A stretch of 64,000 bases of DNA from Hetaerina americana (GCA_022747635.1 JAKTNV010000116.1:10001-74000), one strand, 5' to 3'. Positions 45,568-57,153 are shown, numbered from the stretch's first letter. Translations and numbers: made by a program. The notes: generated by a model from the letters alone, not told the origin.

Positions 45568-46422
45568 TTAAGGCTTCGCCCAACCCTCCTCGTTAAAGCC
45601 CACTGACCCATCCCATAAAAATCTCTGATTTTGAAAATGAAGTAGGTACGTGTATTTTCCAGTAGTTTTAGAGCGCCAACCTACCCCTACCCAAGAAGTG
45701 TGCATGGACAGGGTGGTAGGAATGGGATGAATAAGCAAAAGGGAGTGAGCTTCCTGAAATAAATTCAGATCGTTCTTGTTGGCTTGGCCCACGTCGACAG
45801 GGAACGGCGTGAATGGCACGGATAACGCGGGATTGAATTTCGAGGAAATGAAGCCCCATAGCAAAACATTATCGTCGACGAAAAGATGACCTCGCTCAGG
45901 TGATCCATAATGGCCGCGGAAAGTCGAGGAGTTATCCATGAAAAAATCCGGAGACCACTCCGATATCCATATCCATGAAAAATTATGGTTTCCCAACGCC
46001 TCCTCTCGGGCGAAAAGAAACCGAATCCAACAGACTGCCCTACCCGCGGGTACACTTGCGGGGGTGGCTGCGGAGATGGAAAGTGCAAATAGGAATCCCT
46101 GTCGCATTGGGTGGATCGCCGGTGGGTGCGGGAGTGGGGGGAGGAGGGAATGGGGTCGGTGGAGGGAGTGGAGTGGAGTGGGGCTGCTTGGGAAGGGGTC
46201 CGAGTAGGATTCGGGTGGGACAAGGGGAAATACTCGCAAGGGCAAGGTGGAAAAAAAGAGGTAGGCCACAGTGTCACACATTCTTTCAGGGGAAATTGCG
46301 GCCTTTAGGGTCCTTTTCCTCTTCCGTTCAGCCCTTCGAGTTAATACGCCGAAAAAAATGCCCGCATTAGTACAAGGAATAATCATGAATGCAAATACCC
46401 ATAAAAAATATGACATTACCAT
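45568..46422 (-). CDS. Orphan ORF, 284 codons, signal-peptide-like start
   Basis: An uninterrupted minus-strand frame of 284 codons. It starts MVMSYFLWVFAFMIIPCTNA followed by GIFFG: a hydrophobic stretch ending in T-N-A, which fits a signal peptide with cleavage after residue 20. A basic stretch (RRAERKRKR) follows, then a Pro-rich segment at about residues 60-100, and no domain I know. The start context is poor (TTT before ATG). The middle of the region is GC-rich and the opposite strand is also partly open there, so low stop density may explain some of its length. No intron signals or neighbours support it. Treat as hypothetical. Confidence 0.22.
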   Translation of the reverse strand: MVMSYFLWVFAFMIIPCTNAGIFFGVLTRRAERKRKRTLKAAISPERMCDTVAYLFFSTLPLRVFPLVPPESYSDPFPSSPTPLHSLHRPHSLLPPLPHPPAIHPMRQGFLFALSISAATPASVPAGRAVCWIRFLFAREEALGNHNFSWIWISEWSPDFFMDNSSTFRGHYGSPERGHLFVDDNVLLWGFISSKFNPALSVPFTPFPVDVGQANKNDLNLFQEAHSLLLIHPIPTTLSMHTSWVGVGWRSKTTGKYTYLLHFQNQRFLWDGSVGFNEEGWAKP

Positions 46423-46518
46423 AAAATTGCTTCCTCCGCACGCCTGGTAATCCTTTTATTAAAACGACAACCGAATGAAAATTGATATTTAATTAAGAAT
46501 TGCGGAGAGCATACTTAC
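46423..46518. other. Short AT-rich spacer
   Basis: Nothing recognised between the orphan ORF and the mariner left end. Confidence 0.5.
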
Positions 46519-47848
46519 TACCTTGATCAAAAAGTTCCCGGAATAACCACCGTGTGGCGCTCCCATCGTTCCGATTTGAGTTCTGTTTTTTTGTTAAATT
46601 GGTACATCTGTTGTTGATATTCCCTTTAAATCTTAGTGTCATAACTTGACATTTGCAAAAGTTACGTAGCCAAGAGTAAATCTATCTCTGTGTGTGTTGG
46701 CGATTTTTTACAATTTCAGAAATGGATTTAAATTTGCAACAACGAACTTGTATTAAATTTTGCGTAAAAAACGGATTTAGTGGCGCACGGACGTTGGAAA
46801 TGTTGGAAAAGTGTTTCGGCAACGATTCTCTAAAAAAAAACGGTCGTTTAACAGTGGCACGAGCGGTTCAGAAGTGGTCGTGAGTCAATCGAAGATGATG
46901 AACGCAGTGGCAGACCATCGACATCGAAAGTCGGTGAAAAAATTGATAAAGTAAAAGAAATGTTGGTCAATAACCGCAAATTAACCATCAGAGAAATAGC
47001 GGAGGACTTGAACATTGCCTATGGATCCGCCCAAGACATTGTGGTTAATGATTTGGGTTTCCGTCGTGTAGCAGCAAAGTTGGTGCCAAAAGACCTCAAT
47101 TTCATGCAAAAAAGAGACCGTGTTGACGTCGCAAAAGACATGATTTGCGAGGCTGAATCCGATCCCACATTCATCAAAAGGATCATTACTGGAGACGAGA
47201 CGTGGGTTTATGAGTACGACACGCAATCCAGACATCAGGCAAGTGAATGGCGTTCACCAAATGAGCCGAGACCAAAAAAACCAAGTCGTTTTCAGTCAAA
47301 AAAGAAGGCAATGCTGACGGTTTTCATGGATTACAACGGTATAGTGCATCATGAATTTTTGCCAGAAGGCCAGACAGTAAACAAAGAGTATTATTTGGGC
47401 GTTATGAGACGTTTGCGTGAAGCAATTCGCCGAAAGAGACCAGAAATGTGGGCAGAAAACTCGTGGATTTTGCACCATGATAACGCACCGTCGCACAGTG
47501 CTATCATTATTCGTAATTTTTTGACGAAAAATGCAACAAATACCATCCAACAGCCACCGAATTCACCTGATTTGGCTCCCTGTGACTTCTTTCTGTTCAA
47601 TCGAGTTAAAAAACCATTACGGGGAACGCGTTTTAGCAGCCGAGAGGAAGTAATGGAAAAATCGCAGGAAGCACTGATGGACATACCGAAAACCGAATAT
47701 AAAAAATGTTTCGAGGATTGGATCAAGCGCTGGCATAAGTGTGTTGCAGTCGATGGGGATTACTTTGAAGGGGACAATATAGATTTAGATGAATAAACTT
47801 GTATTTATAATTTTCTGAATAAATTCCGGGAAATTTTTGATCAAGGTA
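46519..47848 (+). mobile_element. Nearly intact full-length mariner
   Basis: Left end TACCTTGATCAAAAAGTTCC at 46519 and right end (complement TACCTTGATCAAAAATTTCC) at 47848 are inverted repeats with one change in the first 20 bases, flanked by TA. The length of 1330 bp equals a complete mariner. The transposase is damaged at only two visible places. It has a different end sequence from the other mariners in the window. Confidence 0.95.
46722..47796 (+). pseudogene. mariner transposase, one frameshift and one stop
   Basis: From ATG 46722: MDLNLQQRTCIKFCVKN, then an HTH region. A nine-A run at 46832-46840 has one extra base and shifts the frame; in the corrected frame codon 46849-46851 is TAA where relatives have Tyr. 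From 46861 the frame is open to 47796: RFRSGRESIEDDERSGRPST, a second HTH (KLTIREIAEDLNIAYGSAQ), then catalytic blocks TGDETWVYEYD, HHDNAPSHS and SPDLAPCDFFLF. The second and third Asp are 34 residues apart, the DD34D signature. Length would be about 357 residues, close to the family norm of 345. Apart from the two lesions all expected motifs are present. Confidence 0.93.
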
Positions 47849-48418
47849 GTATTACATTACTTATGACAAGCGTCTAGAATCATTTCATTAATTTCCCAAA
47901 CACTACGCAGAGATTAACCGGATAACGCTTTTTTTCGTAATGATGCCCTAATATATCCCACTCACTTTCAATGGCTACAGTAGTCCTGCTTCATGAACGC
48001 ATCATTTGGCCACATAATATGGGCTCATTATGGAATCTCCATTCACCTATTTTATCTGTCAATATGAAACATTGATACGCAGGAGAGCTCGAGCGCAATT
48101 CATCTAGTTAGTGTCAGTATTTTGTAACGTTCATATATCACATTTTCAAAGTGGTTTAAATTGAAATTAAATATCTTGAGAACTCTGTCTCATGGAAATT
48201 TTCCTTGCTGCCCTCCACAAATACTTTGTTATACATAATTAATTTCAAAGTGAGGGATATATCTGTTTAATTATTAAACGACTCAAAATATAATAAACCA
48301 GACAGCCTTAGAAAACATGCAGAGAATATCATTTTCAGAAAAATTTATCAAATATTTTGGAACCTAAAATTATGAATGCTGAAATTTTCGTGAATTAACA
48401 AGATAAAAGGTATGTATG
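47849..48418. other. No gene recognised
   Basis: AT-rich spacer between two mariners. Confidence 0.5.
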
Positions 48419-49689
48419 TACGAGGTCTGTTCAAAAATTATCGCGAATTTTGAATTTTCGCGGAATATGTATATTTGATTTTTTGATAATAGACTTTTTT
48501 GGGGCGTTATGTTGGTACTGTCGTCTCTCACTTATGCCGAAAAGTTCGGTCGTTTTGAATGTTCAGTTAATTATTGACAGCTGTTTTGATTGTAAATGTT
48601 TTAGCTTGTCTTTGATTTTTCAAAAAATGGATCAAAGAATCTGTATCAAATTTTTTGTGAAAAACGAAGTTAGGTGCGCGGACGTATTCCGAATGTTGGC
48701 TGTGGCATATGGAGAAGCTACCTTGGACCGAAGCATTGTTTATTGCTGGTACAAAATGTTCTCGGAGGGCCAAGAAGATGTGAACGACGAAGAGCGTGCC
48801 GGACGCCCGAGCACGTCAACGACAGACGAAAAATTGATGAAGTGAAGAAAACATTATTTACAAATCGTCGAAAAACCGTTAGAGAAGTTGCTAAGGACAT
48901 CGACATATCGATTAGCTCGTGCCATTCGATTTGTTAACAATGATTTGGGCATGGCACAGGGTACCACGAAATTCGTACCAAAATTGTTCCATTCCGACCA
49001 AAAACAGCAACGCATTAACATTGCTAATGAGGTGCTGGACTCTGCCCGCGACGACGATTTGCTCCAGAATAACTGGTGACGAATCATGGATTTATGGGAA
49101 TGACGTGAAAACTAAACCTCAATCATCCCAATGGAAGCTGCAGCACGAGCCAAGACCGAAAAATGTGCGCCAAGTTCGGTCGAATGTGAAAGTTTTGCTT
49201 ACATCTTTCTTTAATTGCAGGAACGTGGTGCATCATGAGTTCTCGCCCCCAGGTAGGACGGTAAACAAGGAATATTACGTTCAAGTGATGCGCGAAGCAA
49301 TCCGCCACAATTCCCCGGATTTGTGGAAGAACAAAAATTGGCTTTTGCATCATGACAACGCCCCTGCTCACACATCGTTACTTGTGCGCGAACTTATGGC
49401 CAAAAACAACTCACTAAGCCACCGTATTCCCCAGCTCTGGCCCCCAGTGACTTTTCCTTGTTACCGAAACTGAAGAAGCCCATGAAAGGACGACGCTACG
49501 ATACGAAGGACGAAATAAACACTGCACCAAAGGAGGGGCGGAACAAGATCACAAAAAATGATTTTTTTGAAAGTTCTTCGAGGATTGGGAAAAACGGATA
49601 AAAGAAGGCGACAAAATAGATATTCATGAATAAATAAATAATTTTTGAAAAAACACAAAAGTCACGATACACTTTGAACAGACCTCGTA
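48419..49689 (+). mobile_element. Full-length mariner, second lineage, degraded
   Basis: Left end TACGAGGTCTGTTCAAAA at 48419 and right end (complement TACGAGGTCTGTTCAAAG) at 49689 with TA at both edges. The length is 1271 bp. Fragments of the same lineage lie at 39945-40932 and 34865-34991. Confidence 0.93.
48627..49633 (+). pseudogene. mariner transposase, several frameshifts
   Basis: ATG 48627: MDQRICIKFFVKNEVRCAD, then SIVYCWYKMFSEGQEDVNDE and AGRPSTSTTDEK (first HTH and linker). The frame breaks near 48840, again near 48930 and near 49070. From 49070 it reads TGDESWIYGNDVKTKPQSSQ, CRNVVHHEFSPPGRTVNKEY and LLHHDNAPAHTS, which carry the first and second catalytic Asp. A further shift near 49410 puts the third (LAPSDFSL) in another frame. 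It ends in DKIDIHE. All three Asp codons survive but the protein cannot be made. Confidence 0.9.
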
Positions 49690-49995
49690 ACAACAACCGA
49701 CCCGTTTGTAAAGCGTTTTAGGGATTCTTAAAGAGCGGGATTTCATCTGAAGCTATCAGTTCCATTAGCGCAATTTTTAGAGAGAGCGAGGGTCTTATGC
49801 CAGCGGACTTTATTCCCCGTCGCTCGGAAATCGTTTTCTGTAACTATGTTAATAACTTGCAATTATATAAGTCAACGATTCTTATTTTGGTAATACGAAT
49901 TACGTTGCCAATTGTTGCCTATTTACGGGTAAAAACTCTGCTCACTGCAGCTCACCTTCTCGCGCACGGCAGACAAGTTAGAATTTAAGTTCGTG
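49690..49995. other. No gene recognised
   Basis: AT-rich spacer. Confidence 0.5.
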
Positions 49996-50106
49996 TATTT
50001 TGTTCGTACAAATGTTCGTAACATTTGTTAATTTCCCTTATTTTAGTTTTTTTTAGTTTTCAGCAGGTAACGGATAGAATATTACTAATTGAGCTAAAAG
50101 CATAAA
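49996..50106 (+). mobile_element. RTE endonuclease scrap with shared chimeric upstream sequence
   Basis: ACGGATAGAATATTACTAAT and TGAGCTAAAAGCATAAAC match the endonuclease segment DRILLIELKA of the RTE family. The preceding T-rich block and CATTTGTTAATTTCCCTTAT are shared with 34745-34867 rather than with the complete RTE copies. Confidence 0.6.
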
Positions 50107-51139
50107 CAATCCACTGCACTAGCATATTGGTCCAATATAAGATGCAACTTCCGATGGGTAAATTTAAAAAAAATGTATTAATTTTCTCAATGCTCAGTAC
50201 AGTTTAAATCGCCGGTTATTCTCATTACTTGTTTTCCAATTGCAGCCACAAAACCCGAATCACACAGTTAAACTCCCTCTGGAAAATGCCCATCAAAAGA
50301 TAGCGAGCTGGAAAACAGCCGATAATCCTCCCATTCTGGAAACAACTGGGAAACAATGAACAAAAAAGGGGGCAAGATTCATTCCATTTTGTTGACTGTA
50401 ATGCAAAGTAACAAGGGTCATGAAAATGGAGAAGTAATAGCTTTCGAAGGAGAAGGAAGGAATATGAAGAGGAACGAATGCATAGATACGTCGAAAGGCT
50501 TAATTGGCTCGCGCATTCCCCATTGCAAGTGGGTCAAGGCGCACACCAATCCTGCTCAAACTTTTTCCTCTTTCGAATCGGCTTCGTTCCAAACTTCACC
50601 GGCGCTTTTTGTTTCCCCAATGCCGTTCCTTTGCCGTCCACTCATTTCCTCCGCCTCCTCTGTTATCAACTCGAATGGATGCTTTTGATAAATGAGAGAG
50701 TGCAGTCCACCTGGTGCCAAGCATTGCAGGAGTGACCTCAGCCACGGAAGCAATTTCCCCCCCACCCACCCTCTCGCATGAAATCCCTGCAGGGAGTCGA
50801 GGCGAATTGAATTTGTGCACTGCAAATTGGAAATTCGCAAACTTCATCCTTCTCCCAAGGTTAATTTGTAACGATTTCCAAACAAAATGATGGAAAGGCG
50901 AAGTATTTGATCAGCAAAAAATAAAGCTTATAGAAATCGTAAAAAAAACTCCGGCAGTCATAAATATTTGTATAGCAGTGGCACAATTATTTGCGGTATG
51001 TTTCACTATCTCTTTTGATTCAGACTGGTGATAATAGCTCCTCGTATTTTATTTAATTAAAATAATGAATACTATATCGTTATTGTTACAAATGGATATC
51101 TAAAGACGGTGATAAAATGGATGCAGAATACTATTATAT
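50107..51139. other. No gene recognised
   Basis: Mixed composition. Open frames at 50356-50847 overlap on both strands and have no known domain. Confidence 0.45.
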
Positions 51140-51260
51140 TAATTGCTTAAGGAATGTTGAAGACGGTGATGGAGGGGAGAATGACAAAGGATCTTGCTGA
51201 ATATGGGGAGGACGTGATTAGGCATACTGGGCGGAATGAAGACTGTCAGAAAGTATGAGG
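51140..51260 (+). mobile_element. RTE LINE 3'-terminal fragment
   Basis: GTTGAAGACGGTGATGGAGG and GGAGAATG match the block VLKTVIEGRM near the end of RTE copy B, followed by a GGGCGGAATGAAG-like stretch. It is about 120 bases long. Confidence 0.5.
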
Positions 51261-51724
51261 GGTTAAACAACTATTTAAAGTAATGTGAAGTGTTAAGGGA
51301 GAGTTTCGCGTTAGGCGGGCTCTATATAGATAAAGCAGTGCGAAATCCCTCAATCGGTCAAAAAATTAATAAATTCGATTTATCACTGTTACTAATTGAT
51401 CATTTTAATAAAAATAACAATTTTTAGAACCTATTTTTATTATTATTTATTATTCTTTTCCGAGGGTATTTCCTCGGTGGCATAAGTTGAAGTTGTGGAG
51501 TGTCACCTGAAGCAATTCTGCTTGCATGCATCTTGCGTGTGTACTAGGCTACAAAGGGTCGTCATTGAAATTTCGCACCACACTTGCTGTATTTATTTTT
51601 ACTGCTCTCTGCATAGTCGTTGAACATTGTCATTTTTAGTTCTTGCAATGAAACCTGTTACTTACAACATGATAGGTACAATACTGGAAGAACGACTCAG
51701 CTGGGGTGAAGGGCTGGGCGTGTC
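51261..51724. other. No gene recognised
   Basis: AT-rich spacer. Confidence 0.5.
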
Positions 51725-51790
51725 CAGAAGGGTCATCCCGAATCGAACCGCGATCAGTATTCGAGCGCTCTATTCACCATTCTGACACTG
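51725..51790 (-). repeat. tRNA-derived SINE head
   Basis: On the minus strand, ATGGTGAATAGAGCGCTCG fits an A box with D-arm and GCGGTTCGATTCGGG a B box at the usual distance. The body is not delimited. Confidence 0.5.
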
Positions 51791-52959
51791 GTGTTCGTGC
51801 AGTTGATGCATTTTGGCTATTAACCCTCCCTGGGAAAAACAGGAGTAAATTAAATGAGGCTCGCGCAATTAGCACGTTCAGGGTAGGGGATGAGAAGAGG
51901 AGAGCACTTCCTGCCCCTGAAGCATTGCCAACTGGATGCAACGCAACGGGCAGCTTGGATGAATTAAAAAAAAGACATTTACAATGAAATGGAAAGAATA
52001 AACGCAACGGCACGTGGGCACGGGAACACACTCCGACTCCCGCCGCATGGCGAGTGTTCTCTTATTATGTATTTTTGAACGCCTAGAAAGTTACGAAGAT
52101 AGCAAGACAAAGGAAGAAGTTTTGGAAGACACGCCTGACGTAAAGATAACCCCACCTAGTTGTATCGATTGGAATGAAGTGACTTTCGCGAAACTGTTGC
52201 ATGCTAAAAAATAAAAACGCCCTAAATGGAGCCATTCTATACAAATCGTTTCAGCGTGGCGGTGGCGTCAGCCTTGGATGTGATTGATGGTAACACACCA
52301 GGGTGGGGGTGGACGAGGGTGGGGGGACGAGGGTGTGGGGGTGTAAGAGGGTGGGGGTGGGGACGGGGGTTGTTCCGTGGGTCTTCGTACCGCAATTTTC
52401 GGAGACACGCTGATCGTAGAAGTAAGCGATCCCTTTCCCCTCCCCCATATCTGCCGTGCTTTCGCCCTCGCCCCGCGTAGGCGGCGGCCCGCTCTCCACC
52501 CCCGCGGCCCCCAGTCTTTCTTGATGATAAAGCAGTGTTACATGAACCCGGAGGAGCACAATGGGCGAATTGTTCCCACCGAATTCTGCTTGGGTCGCCT
52601 CAATTTCATGTTTTAATTAATAGCCTAACTTCATCAAAAAGATCGCGAGTTATATAATCTGACATCAGTAACTTATCTTTTACGCTTCCATTTATTCGCT
52701 TGTTCCATAAATTACAAAATTATGACTGTTTTACCGGGAACATACATTTTTTCCTCATTAGAGTAATGCATCCTTCCGTTTTGCCGTAAGATAAAGTCAC
52801 CTGACATACAGAGTGCGCATTGGTATATCGATGACCGCGATTAGGAACACGCTAGAAATTTAATTTTTTTATAATATTTAATTAAAAAAATAATATAAAA
52901 ATGCATTCATGCGACAATTCCTACCATTTAATGGCACTGCGTATTTTTGTGAGAGATAT
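51791..52959. other. No gene recognised; contains a G-rich tract
   Basis: Short open frames with no domain. The part at 52290-52520 is GC-rich on account of the tract at 52301-52370 and a C-rich stretch after it. Confidence 0.45.
52301..52370 (+). repeat. G-rich low-complexity tract
   Basis: At least eight runs of three to six G within 70 bases, in units like GAGGGTGGGG. It could form a G-quadruplex. Confidence 0.8.
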
Positions 52960-53640
52960 TTTTTCAATAATTGAATTAAACCTTTTCTGGTTTGGTTTCA
53001 ATTTAGTAATTAGTATAATCAGTAGAAGATCGTCGACAAATAGCAAGCTGCCACCTCGGAGAGATGATTTTTGGTTTAGAAATGGTAGGGGAACAAAAGG
53101 CTTCATTTCAGTAAGGAAATATAAACAGAATATAGGAAAGAGCCAAGTTGCATTTGCTTCGATTGAAGAATGCTTTGGACAAGGTGGCAGAAAAGACCCA
53201 TGTCAAATTGCAAATTACGAGATTGCATTGGAGTGATAGGAAATGTAGTGGAAATATCTTCCGTTATCAGACTTCTCAGGAGTTGATGAAATAATGATGG
53301 GTACTGGCAAATAGAAGAGAAACAAAGGATTGCAATTCATCACAAGGATCTCCAGCCTGAATCGTGTGATGCTCATAGAGGCATTAGAGTGAACAAACCC
53401 GTGAGATTTGCGATGATGGGCCAATTGATCAAGGAACTTCAGCCAACGTGAAGCTCAGCATAGTAGCTAATTTGTGAAACATGGGATATGGAAAGAAGGT
53501 AAATCATCAGAAAACTATAAAGTAGGAATTTTCAAGAATTAGGGAAGACTAATTTAAGCATTAAAGTAGGAGGAAATATTTCAGATACGGTGGAAGGGTT
53601 TCTCGCGCTGTACTTGGAAGGAAATTGATCAGGTATTCTT
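52960..53640 (+). mobile_element. Decayed RTE reverse transcriptase region
   Basis: RRDDFWFRNGRGTKG near 53060 corresponds to DDQFGFRKGRGTRDAI of RTE copy B, and ISIKVGGNISDTVEGFL near 53560 corresponds to LNIKIGGQKLKQVEQF. Sequence between them has lost the frame. Confidence 0.5.
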
Positions 53641-53659
53641 TCTCCTCTGATTTCCTGGT

Positions 53660-54400
53660 TTTTAATGTTTAGGGTGATTCAGGAATTAATAATCACAGAA
53701 ATATCCCGAAGCAAAAGGAGCAAAGAGAAAAGGCGTAGATTAAAGGACCTTTAGAGATGAGGTGATGCAGAAAATAGTTACGAATATACGAGTAGTAAGA
53801 CAAAGAAAGAGGTGTTGGGAAATACCTGCAGTTAGTCAGAGAAAAAGGTTGGTGAAAGCATAAGGGAATGTGATGGAATTCATATCCTCTTTGGAGAAAG
53901 AATCCCATTAGCAGTCACTGAAATATTTAGGCATTTACTTAACTAGGGATTTTGGATGGGGAGTCCAAGTAGATAAAGTGACACGGAAGACATTCAAAGT
54001 ACTTCATTGGGTAATGAGAAATTTAAAATGAAGTAGCATAACCGCAAAAAAGCATATAAGGTACTGGTTATCCCTATCCTAGAATACTCGTCCATAGTAT
54101 GGGATCCATATGAGGTGGGACATATTGAAAAGATAGAAAAAGGAAGACAGAAAAAGTTCAAAGAAAGCCAGCAAGATATGCAGTCGGAAGGTATAAAAGA
54201 ACAGATAGTATCACGGAAATGTTGGTATTACTGAAATGCGAGAATTTGAAAAATAGAAGAAAAAGGAGTAAGCTCGGCGCGATGAATAGAATTGTTAAAG
54301 CGTGGGAAGATTTATGGAAAGAGATAGAAAAACCAAACCTCAACGGAAAAACGACCACAGTTTTAAAATAAAAATAAGAACGCAAAGAAAAAATTCTATG
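53660..54400 (+). mobile_element. Decayed Jockey/CR1-like LINE C-terminal region
   Basis: LTRDFGWGVQVDKVTRKTFK, HWVMRNLK, ARYAVGRYKRTDSITEML-like wording, and a Lys/Arg-rich block RRKRSKLG follow each other as in the C-terminus of Jockey-superfamily RTs. Stops throughout. Confidence 0.5.
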
Positions 54401-55795
54401 TTTTAAACAGAACTATTGTTGATTGGAGCCAGCTGCCTGGAGGTTCGTTTGACCCCTTTCCATCAAATTTTAGGATTTTTAAGAATAAGTTTAAAGTACC
54501 CACTGGGTGATAAATTTTATTGGTCCGTGATTATTATAATATTGTATTCATTTAAATATTCTTCTATAAGTAATGTGGGCGGCGTGAGAAGTTGTATGGA
54601 AAAAGTGAGTGATATGTTGACGTTGCGTGATTTTCAACGGTATATGAAATTAAAGAGTGTGTGATTATGGACGGAGTTCGGCGATGGACGGTGCGGAGTA
54701 TGTACTCGTATGGTATGAGCCTATCCCTTGTGTGATACTAAAGGTGTGGGTGGTAATTTTTAAGCGGCATTGTATATGAGGGCATTTTGTCTCATCTATT
54801 CTTCTTGTGTGTGTACGTTTGCATGTGCATTGTAAGAGTGACTGCTGACCAGACTTTAGGGTTGCCACCAGGACAATTAATTGCCTAACTGCAACGAGAT
54901 TTATACGATAATAGTATTGATGGAGGATCCTTTGAGGTCCACTTATGTGTTGAATACTGCGATTGAAGGGAGAGCGTCGAGAGAGTGGAGAAAATTAGAA
55001 GATAGGAAGAGATCGACGTCATGAAGTGGTGAAAAAATATGAAAACCCAAAAAAGGCAAGAATCTAGAGGAGATGGAGTTTAGTTCCGGCTTGAGGTGAC
55101 TGGAGGCCTTCATTTACGGCTCTTCGTTTTTCATTTCTACTGCTCTTTGCTTTATTTTTCTAAAACGATAGTTTTTGCGGGCGAATTAATTTGTATTGTG
55201 TAACACAACTTAAGGTTAGCAATTGAAAATATTTAGGAATCCATAACATCGAGTAAAAATGTGCACATCATTTACGAAAAGAAGGCTAAGAATGGAGAAA
55301 ATAAATAATATTTGGTCTGTGGCAAAATTCTTTAAAAATGTTTCCGATGGAAAAATTAACGCTTAAAATGCATAATAAATATGTCTAACATGATCCGTAA
55401 CGAAAATATACTTCAACAGGTCACCCTTTACGTGAAAATTAAATCCATAAATCATATTCACCGCTGCACAGGCGGCAAATCTTGGCGAATGGTACTAAAA
55501 CAACCACGGCAAGCTGAAAATGAGCTTTAATTTCAGTCTAGGAAGTTAACGGTGTCACGTTTGGTGGCTGAAGACGCCGGCTGGTTGCAGATGCACCCGG
55601 ACGCCCCCTTGCGCCATTTAATGCCAGCGCAATTGCATGCAATCAGGGGGTTTTTGACACAATGCTCCCAGGGGACATCCAATCATAAGCGTAGAAAAGC
55701 TACTTGAAAAAACGGGACGGTGTGGCTGAAAACATCTTACTAAGCAGGAAATGCCGAAAACCAAATACGACCCTTTTCTTAAATGAATTCTTATT

Positions 55796-55797
<2 letters not shown>
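54401..55797. other. No gene recognised
   Basis: AT-rich sequence with short, domain-free open frames. Confidence 0.5.

Positions 55798-55843
<46 letters not shown>
55798..55843. repeat. (TA)n microsatellite, left of the Jockey-like LINE
   Basis: About 23 TA units, directly followed by the TTTTA-repeat tail of the minus-strand LINE. Confidence 0.95.
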
Positions 55844-55846
<3 letters not shown>

Positions 55847-57128
55847 ATTTATTTTATTTTATTTTATTTTAAAACATTGTTCACATACAGCAGTGGCGCC
55901 AATTTACAGTGACAAATATAACAAACATAAAAGAGGACAAAGACAATAACAGTATAACAATAACAACGAGAACCAAGCATGGACAGGGGAAAATTTTAAT
56001 TTACTGAAAGGTGGGATAAAGCTTGGGTGGTGAAGTTTTTGCATGATAGGTTAAAGGGGTCGACAGTGTGAGGGAGTGAATTTAGAAGGGAGGAGAGGCG
56101 AAATAACAGTGAGCGCTTGGTGAGAGATATTCTAGGAATAGGCAGATGGAGTAGGGAGTGGGTGCGGGTGGATCGGGTTGGTATTCTGAAGTTAAAGAAA
56201 GATAGCAGTTCAGGGCAATCAATAGCCGAGTTTAGGGTCTTGTAGAGGAGTTTTAAGTCAGCTTTAAGTCTGCAGCTTTGGGGACTAGAAATGGATAGGG
56301 AAGACAGAACAGCATTTGAGGACATATTGCGGTAATGTGGGACTCGGTGTTGGACTATTTTGGTAAAGAAGTGAGAGATGGAATCAAGGGATTTAAGGTT
56401 AGTTGGGGATGATGTGGACCAAATGGGGGAGCAATATGATATGATGGGAAGGACAATTAATGAGAAGTACGAGTGGAGTGCAATTGGATCTTTAATTTCT
56501 GTGAAGCGGTAAAGAAGGCCTAGTAGGGACATTGCTTTATTTTTTAAAGTCTGAATGTGGCCGGAGTAATTTAGTTTCTGGTCAATTAGAACGCCGAGGT
56601 CTTTAATTGCTGTTACTCGATTTAAGGGAGTTGAATTAATTGAGTAGTTAAACATCAAGGGGTTTTTTTTCAGAGCAAGAGTCATGATGTTGCATTTTCC
56701 AGGGTTTAAGTTAAGCCCCCAGGTGTCACACCATAGGGAAATTTTATGTAAGGCAAGTTGAAGGTGAGTACAGTCAGATATGTTATTAATTTGCTTGTAG
56801 ATCTTGCAATCATCAGCGTAGAGAAGTGTATGGACCTGGGAGGAAAGGAGTTGGGAAGGAAGATCATTAACGAATAAATTGAAAAGATATGGCCCAAGGA
56901 CACTGCCCTGGGGAACCCCAGACGTGACAGGAGACCAAGAGGAAGAAGCATCCGAGAGTATCACACGCTGAGTTCTGTGGGTGAGAAAGGTAGAGAGAAG
57001 GCTAAGGAACATACCATGAATGCCGAACTGTTGGCTGAGTTTATGAAGGAGGAGTTGATGATGGAGGGCGTCGAAAGCCTTGGAGAAGTCAAGGTAGATG
57101 GCATCAAGTTGACTTGATTTGTCTATTG
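55844..57128 (-). mobile_element. 5'-truncated Jockey-like LINE inserted in a (TA)n tract
   Basis: On the minus strand the element begins abruptly inside the RT gene at about 57128 and ends with a TAAAA-repeat tail at 55844-55872. (TA)n lies on both sides (55798-55843 and 57131-57153), which suggests insertion into one microsatellite with duplicated TA. No endonuclease part remains. Confidence 0.85.
55996..57127 (-). CDS. LINE reverse transcriptase, C-terminal two thirds, uninterrupted
   Basis: About 377 element-derived codons without a stop or frameshift. RT blocks in order: AIYLDFSKAFDALHHQLL (palm motif A with its Asp), VTSGVPQGSVLGPYLFNLF (motif B), HTLLYADDCKIY (motif C with YADD), GLNLNPGKCNIM (motif D) and TAIKDLGVLIDQKLNY (motif E region). 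A thumb-like tail follows, ending QALSHLSVN. The fingers and endonuclease are missing, and the frame's first codons (from 57198) come from flanking TA repeat, so it has no start of its own and cannot support retrotransposition. The intact frame indicates a recent insertion compared with the RTE and R1 copies. Confidence 0.9.
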
Positions 57129-57130
57129 CC

Positions 57131-57153
57131 ATATATATATATATATATATATA
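57131..57153. repeat. (TA)n microsatellite, right of the Jockey-like LINE
   Basis: About 11 TA units between the LINE and the large inverted repeat. Confidence 0.9.

Noticed and set aside
51706..52214. Short plus-strand open frames as genes
   Set aside because: The first overlaps a tRNA-derived SINE head on the other strand and neither shows a domain.
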